The position numbers and the translations under genes were made by a program. Below the pieces are notes generated by a model, which made no database searches, was not told the origin of the DNA, and worked only from the letters and a program-made list of their open reading frames with translations. Below are positions 58,309 through 64,000 of a stretch of DNA of 64,000 bases, in pieces (the first letter of the stretch is position 1; every line of letters begins with the position of its first letter). Origin of the DNA: Kitasatospora arboriphila (GTDB lineage Bacteria; Actinomycetota; Actinomycetes; Mycobacteriales; Mycobacteriaceae); assembly GCF_000717275.1 (NCBI RefSeq), contig NZ_JNYV01000001.1, positions 1-64,000 on the forward strand, in the 5' to 3' direction.

Positions 58309-59934
58309 ATGACAGTTTCTGCGGACACCCCCACCGATTTCGACCATCTGCGCGGCGGCACCCACCTGGGCCACCTCATGGTCGCGGCGCTGCGGCGCCA
58401 TGCGAACGAACCGGTTTTGTTCCTGGGCGACACCACCCTCACCGGGGGGCAGATGGCCGAGCAGATCAGCAAGTACACCCAGGCATTCGAATCACTTGGT
58501 GCCGGATCGGGCAGTGCGGTCGGCCTGTTGGCTCTCAACCGCCCAGAGGTCCTGTTGGTCATCGGAGCGGGACAAACCCAGGGGTGGCGACGCAGTGCTC
58601 TGCATCCGCTCGGATCGCTCGACGACCATGCATATGTGCTGAGCGACGCTCAGATCACCACCCTGGTGATCGACCCGGTGCCGATGTTCGTCGAGCGCGC
58701 GGCCGCACTCCTCGAACGGGTCGACAGTCTGAAGCAGGTGCTCACACTGGGCCCGGTTCCATCTGAACTCTCGGAGGTCGCCCGCGATGTGATCGCGGAG
58801 TCGCAGCGGTTCGAGGCCAAGCCTCTCAAGGCGGCTGATCTTCCCCCCGATCACATCGTGTCGATCACCTACACCGGTGGCACAACCGGAAAGCCGAAGG
58901 GAGTCATCGGGACTGCTTCGGCAATGTCCACGATGACGCAGATTCAGCTCTCGGAGTGGGAATGGCCGGAGCACCCGAGATTCCTGATGTGCACCCCGCT
59001 GTCGCATGCTGGGGCGGCGTTCTTCGTGCCGACCCTGATGAAGGGCGGCTCGATGGTGGTGTTGCCGAAGTTCGATCCCGCCGAGGTGCTGCGCACCATC
59101 GAAGAACAGAAGATCACCGCCACCATGCTGGTGCCATCGATGCTGTACGCCTTGATGGACCATCCCGACTCGCACACGCGCGACCTGTCGTCGCTGGAGA
59201 CCGTCTACTACGGAGCATCCGCGATCAACCCCGTTCGGCTGGCCGAGGCCATCGAGCGCTTTGGTCCGATCTTCGCGCAGTACTACGGACAGTCTGAAGC
59301 ACCGATGGTGATCAGCTACCTTCCCAAGGACGCCCATGATGAAAAGCGGCTGTCCAGTTGCGGCCGTCCGTCCGCGTTCTTGCGCACCGCCCTTCTGGGT
59401 GAAGACGACAAGCCGGTCGCGGTAGGGGAGCCCGGGGAGATCTGCGTGGCCGGTCCGCTGTTGGCGGGTGGCTATTGGGGGCTACCCGAAGCAACGGCAG
59501 AAGCATTTCGAGACGGCTGGCTTCGCACCGGAGATGTCGCCAGAGAAGACGAGGACGGCTTTTGGTTCATCGTCGACCGCACCAAGGACATGATTGTCAC
59601 CGGTGGGTTCAATGTCTTCCCCCGCGAAGTCGAAGATGTTGTCGCCGAACATCCTTCGGTTGCGCAGGTCGGCGTGATCGGAGTTCCCGACGAGAAGTGG
59701 GGTGAAGCGGTGACCGCGATCGTGGTGCTGCGGTCCGACGCGCCCACGGACGAATCGTCGATCGCGCGGATGACCACCGAGATCCAGGACGCGGTCAAGG
59801 AGCGCAAGGGTGCGGTCCAGTCGCCGAAACAAATCATCGTCGCCGACGCCCTGCCGTTGACCGCCTTGGGTAAACCGGACAAGAAGGCGCTACGCAAGCA
59901 GTATTGGAGCGACAGCGACCGCTCTGTCGGGTAG
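58309..59934 (+). CDS. acyl-CoA synthetase (AMP-binding, FadD-like)
   Basis: 541 residues, ANL superfamily. P-loop-like SITYTGGTTGKPKGVIG, ETVYYGASAINPVRLAEAIE, YYGQSEAPMVISYLPK, GWLRTGDVAREDEDGFWFIV with RTKDMIVTGGFNVFPREVEDV and the catalytic Lys region LPLTALGKPDKKALR. No transmembrane part. Activates a carboxylic acid as CoA thioester. With the KstR-like operator a steroid or fatty-acid substrate is possible. Last codon six bases before the methyltransferase start. Confidence 0.92.
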   Translation: MTVSADTPTDFDHLRGGTHLGHLMVAALRRHANEPVLFLGDTTLTGGQMAEQISKYTQAFESLGAGSGSAVGLLALNRPEVLLVIGAGQTQGWRRSALHPLGSLDDHAYVLSDAQITTLVIDPVPMFVERAAALLERVDSLKQVLTLGPVPSELSEVARDVIAESQRFEAKPLKAADLPPDHIVSITYTGGTTGKPKGVIGTASAMSTMTQIQLSEWEWPEHPRFLMCTPLSHAGAAFFVPTLMKGGSMVVLPKFDPAEVLRTIEEQKITATMLVPSMLYALMDHPDSHTRDLSSLETVYYGASAINPVRLAEAIERFGPIFAQYYGQSEAPMVISYLPKDAHDEKRLSSCGRPSAFLRTALLGEDDKPVAVGEPGEICVAGPLLAGGYWGLPEATAEAFRDGWLRTGDVAREDEDGFWFIVDRTKDMIVTGGFNVFPREVEDVVAEHPSVAQVGVIGVPDEKWGEAVTAIVVLRSDAPTDESSIARMTTEIQDAVKERKGAVQSPKQIIVADALPLTALGKPDKKALRKQYWSDSDRSVG

Positions 59935-59939
59935 TCGAG

Positions 59940-60455
59940 GTGCGTGCAGAGGATATACCTGCACGTGTGCTGTGGGCGGCTGAACTCCTGGCGCCACGGC
60001 CCCGGGAGAGGCTGCTCGAAATCGGCTGTGGAAACGGAGTGGCGGCGCAGTTGTTGTGCGCCACATTGTCCGGCGGCGACATGCTGGCAATCGACAGATC
60101 GGCCACAGCGGTCAGTCGAACGACCAGACGCTGTGCCGGCTTTGTCGCCGATGGACGACTGCGAGTGGAACAGAGCGATCTCAGCGCACTACGCGTCGAC
60201 ACCGCTTCTTTCGACGCAGCGCTCGCGATCAACGTCAACGTCTTCTGGACGTCGTCCGCAGAGGATGAGCTGGCAGTGTTACGTGGCGCGCTCCGGCCCA
60301 AGGGTCGTTTGGTGCTGGTCTACGGCCAAGGTCCGGGCTCAGTAGACGATCGGCAGGCGAAGATCTCACAGCACCTCCGCGACGCCCATTTCACCGTGAC
60401 GGCAACGTATTCGGAGGACGCCGGCCATGCGGTGATCGCCGTGAGAGCCGGGTGA
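59940..60455 (+). CDS. small class I SAM-dependent methyltransferase
   Basis: 171 residues. RERLLEIGCGNGVAAQLL is motif I, MLAIDRSATAVSRTTRR motif II, ASFDAALAINVNVFWTS motif IV, LRPKGRLVLVYG motif V. GTG at 59940, six bases after the acyl-CoA synthetase stop, so probably in its operon. Substrate unknown. An upstream TTG in frame at 59904 lies within the synthetase gene and is unlikely. Confidence 0.82.
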   Translation: MRAEDIPARVLWAAELLAPRPRERLLEIGCGNGVAAQLLCATLSGGDMLAIDRSATAVSRTTRRCAGFVADGRLRVEQSDLSALRVDTASFDAALAINVNVFWTSSAEDELAVLRGALRPKGRLVLVYGQGPGSVDDRQAKISQHLRDAHFTVTATYSEDAGHAVIAVRAG

Positions 60456-60546
60456 TCAAGGGTCACGGCCAGTCTGGGCGGTTCTGCCTCTGGAGCACCA
60501 CCTCCGGGGGATGGTCTGCGTCGGTTGGGCGTGCGATAGTGGCCAT

Positions 60547-60957
60547 GTGGGCAGTCTTCCCCCGTCGCGGTATCTGCTCCGCGCCAGAGATCTGATCGAC
60601 ACGCAGTACGCCGGCGAACTGACCGTCGATCAGATGGCTGCGGCTGCAATGTTGTCGCGAGCGCATTTCAGCCGCGCTTTCACGCGTGCTTTCGGTGAAA
60701 CGCCGCACACCTACCTGCAGACGCGTTGGCTCGAACGTGCTGCGGCCCTGTTGCGTAACACCGACTATTCGGTGGCAGATGTATGTGTGGCCGTCGGTTT
60801 GCGCAGTGTCGGGTCTTTCACCACGAGCTTCAAGCGAACCTACGGACTCACGCCGGCCCGTTACCGAGCCAGTCTGCCTGCCGCGGCCGACCGAGCAATG
60901 GTGCCCGCGTGCGTGGTTCGTACGTTCAGTCGTCCCGCGCCCGACAGTCGGCTGTAG
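60547..60957 (+). CDS. AraC family regulator (DNA-binding domain only)
   Basis: 136 residues. Two helix-turn-helix units: LTVDQMAAAAMLSRAHFSRA followed by FGETPHTYL, and YSVADVCVAVGLRSVGSFTT then SFKRTYGLTPARYR. No separate effector domain. GTG start at 60547. The glyoxalase-fold gene follows 115 bases later and may be a target. Confidence 0.88.
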   Translation: MGSLPPSRYLLRARDLIDTQYAGELTVDQMAAAAMLSRAHFSRAFTRAFGETPHTYLQTRWLERAAALLRNTDYSVADVCVAVGLRSVGSFTTSFKRTYGLTPARYRASLPAAADRAMVPACVVRTFSRPAPDSRL

Positions 60958-61072
60958 CAACCGAATCCTGAAGATCGGGCAAGTCGACGAACAGCACACG
61001 GGGAGAAGACTCGACCGGCAGCGCGGCGTTAGCGTCGACTGTGTAAACACCACTCGAGCACAGGAGTTCATC

Positions 61073-61498
61073 ATGAGAATCGCCGGAGCGCAGATCTGGG
61101 TTCACGATCAAGACATCGCGCTGAAGTTCTACACCGAGCAGTTGGGCATGGAGGTGCGGTCCGACGCGACCGTGCCGGAGTTGGGTGGATTCCGTTGGCT
61201 GACCGTGGCGCCGCCCGGGCAAGACGATGTGACCGTCATCCTGATGGCCATCCCGGCACCACCGATGGTGAGCGAGTCCACGCACGACGAGATCCTCTCG
61301 CTCGTCACCAAAGGTTTCGCCGGCACGGTGTTTCTCACCACCGACGATTGTCAGTCGGAATACGAGAAGCTCACAGCCCGCGGGGTCGAGTTCACCGAGG
61401 TACCCGAGCACAGGCCGTATGGGATCGACGCCGGGTTCAGAGACCCATCCGGGAACAGCATCCGGTTGACCCAGCCGACCGAGGCCTACGCGACATAG
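61073..61498 (+). CDS. VOC/glyoxalase-fold protein
   Basis: 141 residues in two beta-alpha-beta-beta-beta modules: IAGAQIWVHDQDIALKFYTEQ and TVFLTTDDCQSEYEKLTARGV, ending FRDPSGNSIRLTQP. Such AraC-linked proteins resemble antibiotic-binding or dioxygenase-like enzymes. ATG at 61073 with AGGAG six bases upstream. Role unknown. Confidence 0.88.
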   Translation: MRIAGAQIWVHDQDIALKFYTEQLGMEVRSDATVPELGGFRWLTVAPPGQDDVTVILMAIPAPPMVSESTHDEILSLVTKGFAGTVFLTTDDCQSEYEKLTARGVEFTEVPEHRPYGIDAGFRDPSGNSIRLTQPTEAYAT

Positions 61499-61513
61499 GC
61501 GGCCTCTGACGCA

Positions 61514-62356
61514 TCAGGTCTCGACGTCGCCGACCAGTTCGGACACATGGTCGGGGACGTAGGTCGTCAGTTCGCGAGGAGGTCGTTGATATGTTCCGGT
61601 GTCGATCGGCTTCTCGGGCAAGTCGACTTTCGGCTTCTTCACCTCGTGATAGTCGATCGTGGACAGCAGATGCGACATCATGTTCAGGCGAGCGTGCTTC
61701 TTGACGTCCGATTCGACTACATACCAGGGACTGTTCGGGGTGTCCGTGTGCACCATCATCTCGTCCTTCGCGCGAGAATAATCCTCCCAGCGGTACACCG
61801 ATTCCAGGTCCATTGGACTCAGTTTCCATTGCCGCACAGGATCATTGAGTCGTGACCGGAAACGTCGGAGTTGCTCGTCGTCGGACACCGAAAACCAGTA
61901 CTTGCGAAGGATGATGCCGTCGTCGAGGAGCATCTGTTCGAAGATCGGGGTCTGACGCAGGAACAGGGAGTGCTCTGTGGGTGTGCAGAAGCCCATCACC
62001 TTTTCCACGCCTGCCCGGTTGTACCAGGATCGGTCGAAGATGGTGATCTCGCCGGGCGCCGGCAGGTGAGCGATGTATCGCTGGTAGTACCACTGGCCGC
62101 GCTCGCGGTCGGTGGGTGCGGGCAATGCGGTCACGCGAACAACTCGGGGCGACAGATATTCGGTGATGCGCTTGATCGTGCCACCCTTGCCGGCCGCGTC
62201 ACGGCCCTCGAAGATCACGACGACCCGGGTACCGGTGTCCTTCACCCACTCTTGCAACTTCACGAACTCGGATTGCAAGCGGAAGAGTTCGGCCTCGTAG
62301 ACATCTTTGGGGATCTTCTGGGCCTTGCTCTTCTTACCGCTGTCCTTCTTTCCCAT
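61514..62356 (-). CDS. ppk2: polyphosphate kinase 2
   Basis: 280 residues, single-domain PPK2. Walker A VVIFEGRDAAGKGGTIKRI, Walker B TIFDRSWYNRAGVEKVMGF, and the lid SRLNDPVRQWKLSPMDLESV. Transfers phosphate between polyphosphate and nucleotides. A Lys/Ser-rich N-terminus is present. Converges with the VOC gene, 15 bases between stops. Confidence 0.93.
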   Translation of the reverse strand: MGKKDSGKKSKAQKIPKDVYEAELFRLQSEFVKLQEWVKDTGTRVVVIFEGRDAAGKGGTIKRITEYLSPRVVRVTALPAPTDRERGQWYYQRYIAHLPAPGEITIFDRSWYNRAGVEKVMGFCTPTEHSLFLRQTPIFEQMLLDDGIILRKYWFSVSDDEQLRRFRSRLNDPVRQWKLSPMDLESVYRWEDYSRAKDEMMVHTDTPNSPWYVVESDVKKHARLNMMSHLLSTIDYHEVKKPKVDLPEKPIDTGTYQRPPRELTTYVPDHVSELVGDVET

Positions 62357-62423
62357 GGAGGGAGCCTACTGGGTTGTCAGCGCGTCGTCAGCGATTGTGA
62401 ACCACCGGGCTGGACGACCCGCC

Positions 62424-63059
62424 TCAGGCCTTGTTGCCGGACAACACGAGCGTGCCGCCCAACCCGATCATCATCAATCCACCGGTCACGCTCAACTGTG
62501 CCTGCCGCCGGGGTGAATCGGTGAACCATGAGCGGGTGACCGATGCGACCATCGCCCACGCGCTGTCGCAGATCAACCCGATCACGACGAAGACTGCCCC
62601 TAGGACGAACATCTGAAATCCGGGGGCGCCTGAGGCAGGTTCGACAAATTGGGGGAGGACCGCTGCCAGGAACACCAGTGCCTTGGGATTGGTGAAGCCG
62701 ACCGTGAAGCCCTGTGTGACAACGCGCCTCGTCGTCACTTCGTGGCCGGGACCAGTGCCTGCGTAGATGCGGTGGCGGTGGCGGATCGCTTGGACCCCTA
62801 AATAGACCAGGTACACAGCACCGGCTGATTTGATGACCATGAACATGGTTGCGGACGCGGACACCACGGCGCCGATACCCAGCGCGACAGCAACGATCTG
62901 AGGGATCAGACCCATCGTGTTGCCGAGCACGCTCAGGAGTCCGACTCGCCTGCCATAGGCGATCGAACGTCCGACGACAAAGAGCACACTGGGCCCCGGA
63001 ACCGCTATCAGCACAACTGCGGCGACGATGAACGCGAGCAGATTGGGTAGAGGAACCAT
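62424..63059 (-). CDS. LysE family amino-acid exporter
   Basis: 211 residues with six hydrophobic helices. LIAVPGPSVLFVVGRSIAYG is the helix 1-2 motif of LysE/RhtB proteins, then LGNTMGLIPQIVAVALGIG and FTVGFTNPKALVFLAAVLPQ. Inner membrane. Substrate unknown. Confidence 0.9.
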   Translation of the reverse strand: MVPLPNLLAFIVAAVVLIAVPGPSVLFVVGRSIAYGRRVGLLSVLGNTMGLIPQIVAVALGIGAVVSASATMFMVIKSAGAVYLVYLGVQAIRHRHRIYAGTGPGHEVTTRRVVTQGFTVGFTNPKALVFLAAVLPQFVEPASGAPGFQMFVLGAVFVVIGLICDSAWAMVASVTRSWFTDSPRRQAQLSVTGGLMMIGLGGTLVLSGNKA

Positions 63060-63174
63060 CGTTTCACTGAACCACCGATGTCAACCCGTTGGCAGGCGCG
63101 TTCGAAAGGCCGCGGGAATCTTCGGAGCCGTGATGTGGTTGCCCACGTGACCGCGAAGGAAGAAGGACACCTCG

Positions 63175-64000
63175 ATGCCCAAACCAAAATCGTCGGCCGT
63201 GGAACTCGGCCTGGACACATTCGGCGATCGCACTGCCGGTCCGGATGGTGAACCACTCTTGTACGACCAGGTCATCCGTGATGTGGTCGCAGAAGGGGTT
63301 CTCGCCGACAGGGTGGGCTTGGACTTTTTCGGTGTCGGTGAGCATCACCGCGAGGATTTTGCCGTCTCGGCGCCTGAGGTGGTCTTGGCCGCAATTGCGG
63401 CCAAGACAGATTCCATCCGCCTGGGAACAGCTGTGACCGTACTGAGCTCAGATGATCCGATCCGCGTGTACCAGCGCTTCGCTACTCTCGACGCGATCTC
63501 TGGTGGCCGGGCGGAGGTCATCCTGGGGCGCGGCTCGTTCACCGAATCGTTCCCGTTGTTCGGCTACGACCTCGCGCAGTACGAGGAGTTGTTCTCCGAG
63601 AAACTGGACCTGTTCGCCGAGCTGCGATCAGAGGGCCCGATCACCTGGAACGGTGGCCACCGGGCGCCCTTGACCGGCCAGGAGGTGTTTCCGAAAACCG
63701 CGAAGGGAGGGTTGACCACCTGGATCGGTGTCGGTGGCTCGCCGGAGTCGGTGGTACGCGCGGCGCGATACGGAATACCGTTGGTGCTGGCCATCATCGG
63801 CGGTGAACCGGCCCGGTTCGAACCGTTCGTCGACCTCTACCATCGGGCGCTGACCGAGTTCGGACACACCGAGCTGCCGGTGGCAATGCACTCGCCGGGT
63901 CATGTCTCCGACAGTGACGAACAGGCCCGTGAAGAACTGTGGCCCCACTACCGCGATCAGATGAATCGGATAGGCCGGGAACGAGGATGGCCGGCCACGA
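63175..64000 (+). CDS. luciferase-like (LLM) flavin oxidoreductase, 3' end outside window
   Basis: Open from the ATG at 63175, preceded by AGAAGGA, to the window end (275 codons). MPKPKSSAVELGLDTFGDRT, FFGVGEHHREDFAVSAPEVV, IRLGTAVTVLSSDDPIRVYQ and LDAISGGRAEVILGRGSF are the FMN/F420 barrel motifs of the LLM class; VGGSPESVVRAARYG follows. The C-terminal part is cut off. Probably FMN-dependent, by its alkanal-monooxygenase-like N-terminus. Substrate unknown. Confidence 0.9.
   Translation, partial: MPKPKSSAVELGLDTFGDRTAGPDGEPLLYDQVIRDVVAEGVLADRVGLDFFGVGEHHREDFAVSAPEVVLAAIAAKTDSIRLGTAVTVLSSDDPIRVYQRFATLDAISGGRAEVILGRGSFTESFPLFGYDLAQYEELFSEKLDLFAELRSEGPITWNGGHRAPLTGQEVFPKTAKGGLTTWIGVGGSPESVVRAARYGIPLVLAIIGGEPARFEPFVDLYHRALTEFGHTELPVAMHSPGHVSDSDEQAREELWPHYRDQMNRIGRERGWPAT

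Overview
The window is a stretch of high-GC actinobacterial chromosome. The gene order tlyA - NAD kinase - recN - steA - steB/mctB - pyrG - NUDIX - xerD - parA-like - scpA - scpB - rluB - cmk - der is the order found in Mycobacterium tuberculosis (Rv1692-Rv1713). Together with Lsr2, a LigB-type DNA ligase, F420-type luciferase-like oxidoreductases, HspR-type and KstR-type DNA sites, this points to the order Mycobacteriales. A Gordonia-like relative is my best guess, but no single marker proves the genus.

Layout. (1) 1-20.8 kb, plus strand mostly: the 3' end of a 5S rRNA gene (tail of an rRNA operon), a Tat-type flavin amine oxidase, then the conserved housekeeping block: phosphatase, rRNA methylation, NADP synthesis, DNA repair, divisome regulation, CTP synthesis, chromosome segregation and condensation, pseudouridylation, CMP kinase and a ribosome-assembly GTPase. 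Many genes overlap by 1-8 bases, so translation is coupled. The block ends with a strong hairpin and a tRNA-Pro(GGG). (2) 20.8-28.1 kb, minus strand: a visibly more AT-rich accessory segment lying directly behind the tRNA. It holds two large translationally coupled genes: an 8-fold zinc-ribbon protein with an embedded endonuclease fold, and a 1459-residue P-loop NTPase with a long helical middle and a C-terminal PD-(D/E)XK-like domain. This looks like a defence-type operon that I cannot match to a named system; it is the most interesting part of the window. (3) 28.1-38.9 kb: amine oxidase, Fpg/Nei glycosylase and HEAT-repeat protein (minus strand), then tex, a methyltransferase and an EEP-family phosphoesterase (plus), facing a ClpC-type unfoldase with an HspR operator in front. 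(4) 39-50.5 kb: small metabolic and regulatory genes, the broken remains of an AHSA1-RibD gene pair, an intact ArsR-AHSA1 pair, lsr2, a carboxylesterase, a frameshifted monooxygenase-truncated haemoglobin gene, a DNA ligase, an azoreductase and a Bcr/CflA exporter. (5) 50.5-64 kb: hydrolases, a TetR gene with a clear palindromic operator, a LysR gene overlapping bluB, a type III glutamine synthetase with a GlnR-like box, an acyl-CoA synthetase behind a KstR-like operator, a small methyltransferase, AraC and glyoxalase-fold proteins, PPK2, a LysE exporter and a luciferase-like oxidoreductase cut by the window end.

Regulatory DNA that can be read directly: several perfect or near-perfect terminator hairpins between convergent genes, a HAIR element with an ECF-sigma-like promoter before the clp gene, a KstR-type palindrome, a GlnR-type box and a TetR palindrome. 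Two loci are degraded (39421-39902 and 46232-47000).
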